The position numbers were made by a program, and so were the translations under genes. Below, one piece after another: positions 1 through 6,824 of a DNA stretch of 16,530 nt. Below the pieces are notes generated by a model. That model saw nothing but the letters and a program-made list of their open reading frames with translations, made no database searches and was not told the DNA's origin. Numbering within the stretch: the stretch's first letter is position 1; each line of letters begins with the position of its first letter. This DNA comes from Deltaproteobacteria bacterium (GTDB lineage Bacteria > Desulfobacterota > Desulfobacteria > Desulfobacterales > UBA11574), in assembly GCA_019313505.1 (NCBI GenBank), contig JAFDBA010000037.1, positions 1 to 16,530 of the forward strand, in the 5' to 3' direction.

Positions 1-100
1 GACGTTTATCTTTCAAAAAAACCCTGTACGGCATAAATGTAACCTGTGAATGTTTACAAAACAACTCAGCGCTTATGAGGGGTCAGCCATTAACGGCCCC

Positions 101-631
101 TTACCGTTCGATGCCGTCTCTTGCTAAAATGCCCTGATTATAATAATGTTTCACTTCTTTTATCTCACTAACCAGGTCGGCATGTTCGATTAGCTCTTGT
201 GGTGCATTACGTCCGGTAAGGATGATTTCCACGCTTTCGGGCCGCTGGTCTAAAAACTCCATAACCTGTTTTACGGTAAGCAGACCAAACCAGACTGTCA
301 CATTGATCTCATCAAGTATAACAATGTTATATTGTCCCGAGAGCATTGCATTGCGAGCCTTGATAAGTCCCTGTTCAGCCTGATCCATATGCTTTTGAGT
401 TACTTGATCCCGATGAATGCACTGTATGTCCCCATACTGCTCAATTGTGATGCAGGGGATATCGCGCAATGCCGTGAGTTCCCCATAATGTTGCCCCTTC
501 ATGAACTGACCGATGTATGTTTTCAGTCCATGACCTGCGGCTCTGATTGAAAGGCCTAAAGCGGCAGTTGTTTTGCCCTTACCGTCTCCGGTGTATACCT
601 GAATGTATCTTTTTGTATCTGTTGCCATCAT
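101..631 (-). CDS. cobO: Cob(I)yrinic acid a,c-diamide adenosyltransferase (CobO/BtuR family)
   Basis: This enzyme transfers the adenosyl group of ATP to reduced cobalt in corrinoids, a cytoplasmic step in making or salvaging adenosylcobalamin. The 176-residue product has the family P-loop TGDGKGKTT at residues 14-22, a Walker B-like VILDEIN at about 104-110, and the typical C-terminal block with ADLVSEIKEVKHYYNQG and a final ARDGIE. Length and ends match a full CobO. Two adjacent ATG codons (631 and 628) could both start it, and no clear Shine-Dalgarno is visible before either. It stands alone in the window with no other cobalamin gene nearby and no B12-riboswitch motif upstream. In a sulfate reducer such a gene would serve corrinoid-dependent methyl transfer or mutases, but that is inference. 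The family call is secure. Confidence 0.95.
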   Translation of the reverse strand: MMATDTKRYIQVYTGDGKGKTTAALGLSIRAAGHGLKTYIGQFMKGQHYGELTALRDIPCITIEQYGDIQCIHRDQVTQKHMDQAEQGLIKARNAMLSGQYNIVILDEINVTVWFGLLTVKQVMEFLDQRPESVEIILTGRNAPQELIEHADLVSEIKEVKHYYNQGILARDGIER

Positions 632-688
632 TCAATGATGATGAATTCATAAAAACTTAAATTCGTCAAGGGTTCGGCGCTTATTATT

Positions 689-710
689 TTTTGACTTTTT
701 ACAAGGTCAT
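689..710. repeat. Degenerate half-copy of the GACTTTTTACGA repeat family
   Basis: The stretch TTTTGACTTTTTAC followed by AAGGTCAT closely matches the right end of the full element at 6775-6798 (same core, then GAGTTCAT). It lies between cobO and the tRNA terminator, and no matching left half is visible here. It is read as a decayed or truncated copy; being short, it could be partly coincidental. Confidence 0.45.
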
Positions 711-723
711 TACAAGAGGTTAG

Positions 724-755
724 AAAAAAAGGGTTATGAAATAATATCATAACCC
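724..755 (-). terminator. Rho-independent terminator of tRNA-Gln
   Basis: A perfect 9-base-pair stem, GGGTTATGA (731-739) with TCATAACCC (747-755), encloses a 7-base loop. On the minus strand it is followed directly by seven T residues (724-730 read in reverse). It begins about 10 bases after the tRNA CCA end, so it fits a dedicated terminator for that transcript. Confidence 0.85.
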
Positions 756-764
756 ATTGTTATT

Positions 765-838
765 TGGCTGAGGGACCAGGGTTCGAACCTGGGTTAACGG
801 GGCCAGAACCCGTCGTCCTGCCACTAGACGATCCCTCA
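765..838 (-). tRNA. tRNA-Gln (anticodon CTG)
   Basis: On the minus strand the acceptor stem TGAGGGA (838-832) pairs with TCCCTCA (775-769), followed by discriminator G and an encoded CCA (767-765). The T arm contains GGTTCGAACC. The anticodon stem ACGGG/CCCGT encloses the seven-base loop TTCTGGC, giving anticodon CTG, which reads CAG (Gln). The D arm region has the usual TCTAGTGGCAGGACG. All four arms fold normally and the gene is complete at 74 bases with CCA. It is flanked by its own promoter-like boxes and terminator, so it is probably a single-gene unit. Confidence 0.95.
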
Positions 839-853
839 ATGGATTTTAATTTT

Positions 854-882
854 CAAATACACAAAAATGGAATGTGAGTCAA
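854..882 (-). promoter_or_regulatory. Likely sigma70-type promoter of tRNA-Gln
   Basis: Reading the minus strand, TTGACT (882-877) is followed after 17 bases by TATTTG (859-854), about 15 bases before the first tRNA base at 838. The -35 box is good and the -10 box weak. Position and spacing support it. Only the sequence pattern is seen. Confidence 0.5.
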
Positions 883-979
883 GGTAAAACTGCCTCCCGA
901 ATTTCGGGATAATTTCTTTTTGTAAGGATACCAAAGATATTACTTACGGCAATAGAATTAGTATTAGTCATAAGTAAAA

Positions 980-1121
980 GAGACCTTTGCAAAACGCCCC
1001 CTTTTTCCCAATTCCTGCGTCAGGCTCAAATTTTAATCCTCAAAATACTCAATGTATTCCTGTGGTTAAAATTTTCGCCTTCCTTGGCCTTGAACAAAAT
1101 TGGACATTTTTCAAAGGTCTC
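980..1121. repeat. 142-base palindromic element with GAGACCTTTGCAAAA / TTTTTCAAAGGTCTC ends
   Basis: The element is bounded by inverted ends: GAGACCTTTGCAAAA at 980-994 and TTTTTCAAAGGTCTC at 1107-1121, pairing over GAGACCTTTG/CAAAGGTCTC with one mismatch. Inside, an AAATTTTAA stretch near 1030 pairs with TTAAAATTT near 1067, and AATAC/GTATT pairs around the centre, so the whole unit can fold into one long imperfect hairpin. It has no open reading frame. The layout resembles a non-autonomous palindromic repeat (MITE- or REP-like). Only one copy is in the window, so its repetitive nature is inferred from architecture. Confidence 0.6.
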
Positions 1122-1340
1122 TAAAACAGTTCAAATATATTTTAGCCTGCATGGTTACGGTTGAAAATCTAACGATCTTTCAAACCGCCTGATTTTTTCG
1201 GCCGGAACAGGAGAAAACGGATTTAAAAATTAATTATATAATGATAACAAATGGTTGAAAAAATATAAATGACTTTTTACCGGCAAGAAATCGTAACGAT
1301 TGAACATAGAAACAAAATAGAAAAATGTTTATGAAAATCC

Positions 1341-1368
1341 TTGACAATCCTTTTTGTTTAAATTACTT
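1341..1368 (+). promoter_or_regulatory. Possible promoter ahead of the rpmF relict
   Basis: TTGACA at 1341-1346 is a perfect -35 box. The best -10 candidate at suitable distance is TTACTT (1363-1368) after 16 bases, which is weak. It lies about 80 bases before the former rpmF start. It could be the old operon promoter and might still feed transcription toward the fab genes; that is inference. Confidence 0.35.
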
Positions 1369-1447
1369 AAATCGAGATTTCTAATCATGACTATTGTGTT
1401 ATAATTAATAATTAATATAATCAAACGGTTAAAGTTGGATATTACTA

Positions 1448-1627
1448 AAGGCCGTACTAAAACGCAAGAAATCTAAGTCAAATCGAAATAGCCGAAAAAT
1501 TCACCATAGATTTGCAATTCCGAATCGTATAGCCTGTCCGCAATTTGGAGATGCAATGCTTTCTCACCATGTATGCCCTAATTGCGGTATTTATAAAGGC
1601 CGCACTGTAATTTTGATGGCGTCGTAA
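1448..1627 (+). pseudogene. rpmF: Relict of rpmF, 50S ribosomal protein L32
   Basis: In-frame translation from 1451 gives AVLKRKKSKSNRNSRKIHH, then AIPNRIACPQFG and VCPNCGIYKGRTVI. This is clearly L32 along nearly its whole length (normal: AVPKRK.SKS, then CPxCG, then CPxCGxYKGR). No stop interrupts the 59 codons, but several things are wrong. The codon where Met should be is AAG, with no ATG, GTG or TTG start in frame after the stop at 1430-1432. The upstream AAAGTTGG looks like a damaged AAAGGAGG. The conserved Pro4 is Leu. The second zinc-ligand Cys is Phe (CPQF). The last four codons and the stop lie within a copy of a dispersed repeat. An L32 relict beside fab genes fits the common rpmF-fab linkage. 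A functional L32 should exist elsewhere in the genome. Confidence 0.8.
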
Positions 1628-1700
1628 AAAGTCCGACTTCTGCGTTGCGTTGTATCCTTCGTCATTGCCGCTTACTAGTAAGTATGCCTTGTCACGAAAA
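1609..1700. repeat. Copy of the TCGTAAAAAGTC palindromic repeat, left half
   Basis: Positions 1609-1630 are identical over 22 bases to 13354-13375. The following stretch (AAAAAGTCC, then ACTTCTGCGTTGCG, then ATCCTTCGTCA) matches 6656-6697 with few differences. A central palindrome CTTACTAGTAAG sits at about 1675. The expected right-hand GACTTTTTACGA end is missing, so the copy is truncated just before the ribosome-binding site of the acyl-CoA dehydrogenase. It overlaps the 3' end of the rpmF relict and provides its TAA. Confidence 0.7.
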
Positions 1701-1718
1701 AAGCTATAAGGAAAAAAG

Positions 1719-3283
1719 ATGACCCTACATACAAACGAAGCAGAACCTGAATTAAGAGGATTGGATTCCGAGTCGATGCAGATGGTCATAGAGACGGTCA
1801 GGCAGCTTAAGAATCGTCTTTTAACCCGTGAAAAAATTCTTGAATATGACAAAAATGAGTTTTTTCCTGAAGAGACAATCCGCGAAATCATGGGACCTGA
1901 CATTGGTCTCCAGCTCCTTTTTATCTCTGAAGATTATGGTGGAATGGGAGGTGGTACCAGAGACGGTTGCGCGGTGATTCGTGAATTGTGTAAGATATGT
2001 TTGGGGATAGGCACAGCTTTTTTTGCCATCCAGCTCGGCGCTGAACCGATAATTGTAGGGGGTACCGAAGAACAGAAAGCAAAATGGCTCGGCGCCATTG
2101 CCGAGGGGAATTCCCTTGTGGCTTATGCCGTGACTGAACCGGAGGCAGGCAGCAATCTTGCGTCCCTCAAGACCAAAGCTGAGCCGGTAATAAATGATAC
2201 ACATTTTTTATCGTGGAAAAAGGAACTCCGGGATTTGTTCAGGGTAAGGGTGAAGATAAACACGGTATCCGGGCTTCGAACACGTCTCCACTTTCTTTTA
2301 CGGATGTTTTTGTCCCGGCTGAAAATCTTGTCGGCTTAGTGCCCGGTAATGGTATGAAACAAGCCAGCAAGGTTTTTGGATATACCAGGCTGATGGTTGC
2401 TGCCATGGCCCTGGGACCATGTGAAGCAGCTCTTGAGATTGTGATTCCCTATGCCAAAGAGCGGATTCAGTTCGGGTCTTCGCTTTCGGAAAAACAGGGG
2501 TACACTCACAAGCTTGTTGTTCCCCATGCCGTGAGACTCCAGGCTGCAACCGCCTATATGGACGAAATCGCTCTCAGACTCGATTCAGGCGAATCCGACC
2601 TTCATACGGAAGGCTCTATTAGCAAACTGTTTGCCACCGAGGCCGCCAACAAGGCCGCCGATGATGCCATTCAGGCATTGGGGGGGTATGGGTATATTTC
2701 CGAGTTTGAAGTGGAAAAGATCAAGCGGGATGTGAAGATCACCTGCATCTATGAAGGGACCAGCGAAATCCAGCAGAGCATTATCAGTACATTTCGCTGG
2801 AAAATAACACGCAAAACAAAGGGCGGGTTTTATAAAGCCATCTGCCAGGAAATGGAAAAGCTGGATAGTGATGTAAACGATGCCGGATGCCGGTTTTACG
2901 GTCTCGCTGCCGAAGTCTTGAATAATACCATTATGTTGGTTCATGACAACCGGCTGACCCGCAAGCAGCATGTCATGTTTTCCCTGGCTGATATGATGAC
3001 CCATGTGGAGATCGGGGCCAGCCTGGCGCGCAAGGCCGTGTCCCTTTCAAAAGCCGGTGACTCGGAAGCTGAAAAAGTCAAAGCCATGTCCAGGATTTTT
3101 GCCGATGAGGTTGCGCAACTTGTTTCCCGGAACGCTCTGAATATCCTGATGGGTTCCGGTGTATTTGATCAAAAGGCGGCCCGTGATTTTATGGAAACAA
3201 ATTCTTACAACCAACTGGTTTGCAGCAGCCTGAATGTCATAAATGACATGGATCTGGTTGCAGACATACTGTTTGCGAGGTAA
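1719..3283 (+). pseudogene. Acyl-CoA dehydrogenase, broken by an internal frameshifting deletion
   Basis: Acyl-CoA dehydrogenases are FAD enzymes forming the alpha-beta double bond of acyl-CoA. Codons from ATG 1719 (AAGGA at 1708-1712) give a normal N-terminal half ending in the signature VTEPEAGSNLASLKTKAEPV. The frame then leaves the family pattern near 2185-2203 and stops at 2339. The continuation lies in another frame from about 2201 as TFFIVEKGTPGF, then GIRASNTS, the second signature QALGGYGYISEFEVEKIKRD, and the catalytic-base block YEGTSEIQ (Glu codon 2753-2755). An extended C-terminal domain of the bacterial VLCAD/FadE-like type reaches 3283. The segment normally between AEPV and FFIVEKG, roughly 30-45 residues of the FAD-contacting beta domain, is missing, so this is a deletion plus frameshift rather than a single slipped base. 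The second frame opens at a GTG (2213) that is only the Val of FFIVEKG and has no ribosome-binding site. It sits 2 bases before fabG, so it was probably an operon member. Confidence 0.85.
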
Positions 3284-3285
3284 TC

Positions 3286-4050
3286 ATGACGGAACAAAAA
3301 CAACGCACTATTGTAGTTACAGGTGGTTCGAGAGGTATTGGCAGGGCTATTTGTATCTCACTTGCAGCTCCGGACACCCGTATCTATTTTAATTATTTTT
3401 CTCCAAGTGATCCGGATGCTGAAGCTGCCGCTGCTGCTGAAACTGAGAAACTTGTGGCAGATGTCGGAGGATCGGCAGTCAGCAGTAGTGTTAACATTGC
3501 CGAAGAAAAAGAAGTGGTAAGCTTTTTCGAAGCAATTTTAGACAAAACCGGTCGCATAGATGTTCTCGTAAATAACGCCGGTATAACCAAAGACGGCCTT
3601 TTAGTACGTATGAAGGAAAAGGACTGGGATGTTGTTTTAAATATTAATTTAAAGGGAGCGTTTACATGCACAAGGATTGTTGCAAAAGCCATGATGAAGC
3701 AGCGTTATGGCCGTATCATTAATATGGCGTCGGTTGTGGGAGTTACCGGGAATGCGGGACAGGCAAATTATTCGGCATCAAAGGCGGGTTTAATTGGACT
3801 TACAAAAACAGTTGCCAAAGAACTTGCACCACGGGGCATTACCGTTAATGCAATCGCTCCGGGTTTTATAGAAACAGATATGACTGCGTTACTTTCAGAA
3901 AAGGCAAGGAATGCAATGCTGGATCAGGTTCCGCTGGGACGGGCGGGTCAGCCCGAAGATGTTGCAGCCGTTGTTGCTTTTCTGGCTTCTGAAAGTGCAT
4001 CTTACTTAACCGGCCAGGTAATTCATGTAAGTGGTGGAATGTACATATAA
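3286..4050 (+). CDS. fabG: 3-oxoacyl-[acyl-carrier-protein] reductase
   Basis: FabG reduces 3-oxoacyl-ACP to 3-hydroxyacyl-ACP with NADPH, the first reduction of each type II fatty-acid cycle. The 254-residue product is a classical short-chain dehydrogenase: TGGSRGIG at 12-19 for cofactor binding, NNAG at 96-99, catalytic Ser149 in NMASVVG, Tyr162 and Lys166 in YSASK, and the C-terminal GQVIHVSGGMYI seen in FabG. A loop after the second strand (about residues 40-56) is Ala-rich and somewhat long. The start ATG lies 2 bases after the stop of the broken acyl-CoA dehydrogenase, so translation may once have been coupled to it. acpP follows 15 bases later. Other SDR roles, such as acetoacetyl-CoA reductase, are possible by sequence, but the acpP-fabF context makes FabG by far the best call. 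Confidence 0.93.
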   Translation: MTEQKQRTIVVTGGSRGIGRAICISLAAPDTRIYFNYFSPSDPDAEAAAAAETEKLVADVGGSAVSSSVNIAEEKEVVSFFEAILDKTGRIDVLVNNAGITKDGLLVRMKEKDWDVVLNINLKGAFTCTRIVAKAMMKQRYGRIINMASVVGVTGNAGQANYSASKAGLIGLTKTVAKELAPRGITVNAIAPGFIETDMTALLSEKARNAMLDQVPLGRAGQPEDVAAVVAFLASESASYLTGQVIHVSGGMYI

Positions 4051-4065
4051 AAGGGGGGTAACAAA

Positions 4066-4293
4066 ATGTCTATTGAGGATAAAGTAAAAAAAATAATTGC
4101 GGAAAAGCTGAGTGTTGATCTTGAAGAGGTTGTTCCTGCGGCGTCCTTTGTGGATGATCTTGGCGCAGATTCACTCGATCTTGTGGAATTGATCATGTCC
4201 ATGGAAGAGGAATTCGACATTGACATCCCGGATGAGAAAGCAGAGAAATTGATAACGGTCAAAGACGCTTTCGATTTCATTAATGAAAATTAA
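4066..4293 (+). CDS. acpP: Acyl carrier protein
   Basis: ACP carries the growing acyl chain on a 4'-phosphopantetheine arm. The product is 75 residues, acidic, with the attachment motif GADSLDLVEL; Ser36 is the modified residue, the same number as in the well-known enterobacterial ACP. Helix II follows as VELIMSMEEEFDIDIPDE. A strong AAGGGGGG ribosome-binding site (4051-4058) precedes the ATG by 7 bases, in keeping with the high expression expected of ACP. It lies directly between fabG and fabF, the classic order. No anomaly is seen. Confidence 0.97.
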   Translation: MSIEDKVKKIIAEKLSVDLEEVVPAASFVDDLGADSLDLVELIMSMEEEFDIDIPDEKAEKLITVKDAFDFINEN

Positions 4294-4352
4294 TGTCTCG
4301 GAATTATAGCGTATCAGGCGGATTGAAAAATCGGTATAAACATTGTGGCTGG

Positions 4353-4368
4353 TAAGGAGATTTTTTTG
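4353..4368 (+). promoter_or_regulatory. Ribosome-binding site that sets a TTG start for fabF
   Basis: TAAGGAG at 4353-4359 lies 6 bases before an in-frame TTG at 4366-4368. The upstream GTG at 4345 has no such site. Starting at the TTG places the catalytic residues at 163, 303 and 340, exactly the numbering of the E. coli enzyme. Confidence 0.8.
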
Positions 4369-5613
4369 GACAGGCGGGTCGTCATCACAGGTCTGGGCCT
4401 TGTAACGCCACTTGGTATTGGCGTTGAAGAGACGTGGACTGCACTTTGTGAAGGCAAATCGGGGATAGCCAAGATAACCCGGTTTGATGCATCCGGATTT
4501 GACACTCAGATTGCCGGAGAAGTTAAGGATTTTCACCCTGAGGATTTTCTTCCCAGAAAAGAAGCAAAACGCATTCAATTGTTTATAGCCTATGCTGTTG
4601 CAGCATCCCGAATGGCCATAGAAGATTCCGGGTTGAAAATAGACAAAACCAACGAGAACAGGATTGGCGTTCTTACAGGCTGTGGTCTGGGCGGACTTCA
4701 GATACTCGAACAAACCAGTAAAATTCTGGAAAAAAAGGGTCCTAAACGGGTAACGCCGTTTTTTATTCCCATGATGATAGGGAATATGGCTCCTGGAATG
4801 ATTTCCATTTATTTAGGTGCAAAGGGGCCCAATTCTTCAATTGCAACCGCATGTGCTTCAGGCACCCATGCAGTTGGTGATGCATTCAAAATCATCAAGC
4901 AAGGTGCTGCTGATGCTATGATAACCGGTGGTGTAGAGTCTGTTATTACACCAACCTGCATTGCCGGTTTCAATGCCATGAAAGCCCTTTCTGTCAGGAA
5001 CAATGAACCTGAAAAAGCATCCCGTCCCTTTGACCGTGACCGTGATGGTTTTGTCGTGGGTGAAGGATGTGGAATTATCATATTGGAAACACTTGAGGGG
5101 GCCTTAAAAAGAGGGGCCAGAATTTATGCTGAAATATGCGGGTATGGTATGAGCGGCGACGGGTTCCATATGGCAGCGCCTGCTCCGAATGGCGAAGGTG
5201 CTGCCCGGTGTATGGCTGCAGCAATTGATGATGCGGGAATTTCATATAACACCATCGATTATATCAATGCCCACGGCACTTCAACTCAGCTTAATGATGT
5301 TTATGAGACAAAAGCCATCAAGTCTGTATTCAAGGAAAAAGCATTGTCAATAGCAGTAAGTTCGACCAAATCGATGACAGGCCACCTTTTAGGTGGCGCC
5401 GGTGGAATTGAAACCGTTTTCACAGCACTTACCATTTATAATGGTATTATTCCGCCGACAATAAATCTTGATAATCCAGACCGGGATTGCGATCTTGATT
5501 ATGTTCCAAACACCGCCCGAAAGACGGATGTAAACACAGCCATGACCAACTCCTTTGGCTTTGGGGGGACAAACGCAGTACTGATACTAAGTAAATACAG
5601 GGATCAAGTTTAA
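4366..5613 (+). CDS. fabF: 3-oxoacyl-[acyl-carrier-protein] synthase II
   Basis: FabF condenses malonyl-ACP with acyl-ACP to lengthen the chain by two carbons. I take the TTG at 4366, giving 415 residues beginning MDRRVVITGLGLVTPLG. The frame stays open back to a GTG at 4345, which would add seven residues. The Cys-His-His triad is complete: Cys163 in ATACASGTHA, His303 in NAHGTSTQLND, and His340 in KSMTGHLLGGAGG. The C-terminal NSFGFGGTNAVLIL is standard. acpP ends 72 bases upstream of the TTG, and fabH starts 5 bases after the fabF stop, so the two synthases are surely co-transcribed. FabB-type specificity cannot be excluded from sequence alone, but FabF is the usual partner of acpP. Confidence 0.95.
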   Translation: MDRRVVITGLGLVTPLGIGVEETWTALCEGKSGIAKITRFDASGFDTQIAGEVKDFHPEDFLPRKEAKRIQLFIAYAVAASRMAIEDSGLKIDKTNENRIGVLTGCGLGGLQILEQTSKILEKKGPKRVTPFFIPMMIGNMAPGMISIYLGAKGPNSSIATACASGTHAVGDAFKIIKQGAADAMITGGVESVITPTCIAGFNAMKALSVRNNEPEKASRPFDRDRDGFVVGEGCGIIILETLEGALKRGARIYAEICGYGMSGDGFHMAAPAPNGEGAARCMAAAIDDAGISYNTIDYINAHGTSTQLNDVYETKAIKSVFKEKALSIAVSSTKSMTGHLLGGAGGIETVFTALTIYNGIIPPTINLDNPDRDCDLDYVPNTARKTDVNTAMTNSFGFGGTNAVLILSKYRDQV

Positions 5614-5618
5614 TACTT

Positions 5619-6632
5619 ATGAATTTTGCAGCAAGGATCACGGGAACAGGATCAGGCTTTCCAAAAAATCGTGTTAGCAATGCCGATATTGTTAAAAGGC
5701 TTGCAAAAATAGGAATCGAAACCAGCGACACCTGGATTCGTGAGAGAACCGGAATTCGAGAGCGGAGGGTTTCAGAGGTTGGAAACCCTGCTGAACATAA
5801 CTCTTCTCTGGGCTTTTTGGCAGCACAAAAAGCCCTTGAAATGGCGGGAAGATCACCGGAAGATATTGACCAAATTATTTATGCCACCTGTTCACCCGAC
5901 ACACTGCTTCCATCCACTGCATGCTGGCTTCAACATAAGATGGGTGCTAACAGAGCCTGGGCCATGGATATAAATGCGGCCTGTTCGGGATTTATTTACG
6001 GGCTGGCAACAGCTGAAAAGTTTATTCAAACAGGACAGGTAAAAACGGCGTTGATTGTGGGTGGCGAAGTCCTTAACCCATTTCTTAACTGGGAAGACCG
6101 CAACTCCTGTATTTTGTTCGGAGATGGGGCAGGAGCGGCTATTGTTGAACAGGTTCCGGCGGATTCAACTCAACGGATTCTGTCCAGCCATCTGCTTTCG
6201 GACGGAAATCTATGGGAGCTTTTTCATATACCGGCGGGTGGTTCAAATATGGAGGTTACCCCTGAAAGATACTCTCTGAAACTTAATAAATTTCAAATGA
6301 AAGGTAAAGAGATCTTCAAAATTGCTGTAAGAACGCTAGCTGATTTCGCCAATTATGCATTAAAGAAAAACCAGATGACAGTCAAGGAGCTGGATTGGTT
6401 TGTTCCCCATCAAGCCAATCGTCGGATCATAGAGGCCGTTGCCAATCGCCTTAATCTCCCTATGGAAAAAGTTCTGATTAACGTGGACCGGTATGGCAAC
6501 ACCTCTGCTGCAACGATTCCTACGGCTCTGGATGAGGCCGTAAGAGACGGGATAATTAAAAGCGGGCAAACCGTTCTGCTTGATGCCTTTGGGGCAGGGC
6601 TCACTTACGGTTCAACCCTTTTGCGCTGGTAA
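5619..6632 (+). CDS. fabH: 3-oxoacyl-[acyl-carrier-protein] synthase III (FabH family)
   Basis: FabH starts fatty-acid synthesis by condensing acetyl- or other acyl-CoA with malonyl-ACP. The 337-residue protein has the Cys-His-Asn triad of the family: Cys122 in INAACSGFIYGL, His264 in VPHQANRRI, and Asn294 in RYGNTSAATIPTAL. TSDTWIRERTGIRERR near the N terminus is the usual signature. The C-terminal glycine-rich loop reads AFGAGLTYGSTLLRW instead of the more common GFGGG..WG form, a mild variation that might affect primer choice. The start ATG follows fabF by 5 bases with only a poor ribosome-binding site, so translation is probably coupled. Related KAS III enzymes make other products, but the fab context favours FabH. 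A palindromic repeat follows the stop and may end or attenuate the transcript. Confidence 0.93.
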   Translation: MNFAARITGTGSGFPKNRVSNADIVKRLAKIGIETSDTWIRERTGIRERRVSEVGNPAEHNSSLGFLAAQKALEMAGRSPEDIDQIIYATCSPDTLLPSTACWLQHKMGANRAWAMDINAACSGFIYGLATAEKFIQTGQVKTALIVGGEVLNPFLNWEDRNSCILFGDGAGAAIVEQVPADSTQRILSSHLLSDGNLWELFHIPAGGSNMEVTPERYSLKLNKFQMKGKEIFKIAVRTLADFANYALKKNQMTVKELDWFVPHQANRRIIEAVANRLNLPMEKVLINVDRYGNTSAATIPTALDEAVRDGIIKSGQTVLLDAFGAGLTYGSTLLRW

Positions 6633-6643
6633 TCAAGCCGAAT

Positions 6644-6798
6644 ATTGACGGCTTCGTAAAAAGTCCAACTTCTGCGTTGCGCCGCATCCTTCGTCACTGC
6701 AGCGTACTATACGTACGCTTCGTTCCTCAGGATTTGCGCGCCTTGAATTTGAAGCTTTTTACTTTGCCGTCGGATTTTGACTTTTTACGAGTTCATCG
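6644..6798. repeat. Full copy of the TCGTAAAAAGTC / GACTTTTTACGA palindromic repeat
   Basis: The ends TCGTAAAAAGTC (6654-6665) and GACTTTTTACGA (6779-6790) are perfect 12-base inverted repeats about 137 bases apart from edge to edge. A central hairpin GCGTAC / GTACGC sits near 6703-6719, and stretches near GCGCCGCATCC and GGATTTGCGCGCC pair imperfectly between. The whole unit folds as one long hairpin and has no gene. Its left half matches 1609-1700 closely. It fills the gap between fabH and the 599-residue gene and could act as a transcription attenuator or mRNA-end structure. Confidence 0.75.
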
Positions 6799-6824
6799 AA
6801 ATTATGGGACGTTAAGGTATCTAT

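Larger units (their letters stand above)
839..1447. other. Gene-poor intergenic region, about 600 bases
   Basis: No credible coding region is seen in this AT-rich stretch on either strand. It holds the tRNA promoter (854-882), a small hairpin TCCCGA-ATT-TCGGGA at 895-909 followed by a T-rich run, the 142-base palindromic element at 980-1121, a short near-palindrome around 1289-1301, a TGACTTTTTAC string at 1270-1280 that may be a worn half-repeat, and a promoter-like pair near 1341-1368 ahead of the rpmF relict. The rest carries nothing I can identify. A yceD-like gene, often found before rpmF, is absent. Confidence 0.6.

Noticed and set aside
1..34. Possible start of a minus-strand gene (MPYRVFLKDKR) running off the left edge
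   Set aside because: Only 11 codons are visible, with no good ribosome-binding site and no recognisable pattern.
632..723. Cobalamin riboswitch ahead of cobO
   Set aside because: The gap is too short and no B12-box-like or other conserved riboswitch pattern is visible.
895..921. Plus-strand intrinsic terminator at the TCCCGA/TCGGGA hairpin
   Set aside because: The stem is only 6 base pairs, the T-run is interrupted, and no plus-strand gene lies upstream to terminate.
2213..3283. Separate shorter acyl-CoA dehydrogenase gene starting at GTG 2213
   Set aside because: The GTG is the Val of the family stretch FFIVEKG, has no ribosome-binding site, and the N-terminal domain lies just upstream in another frame. 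It is one broken gene.
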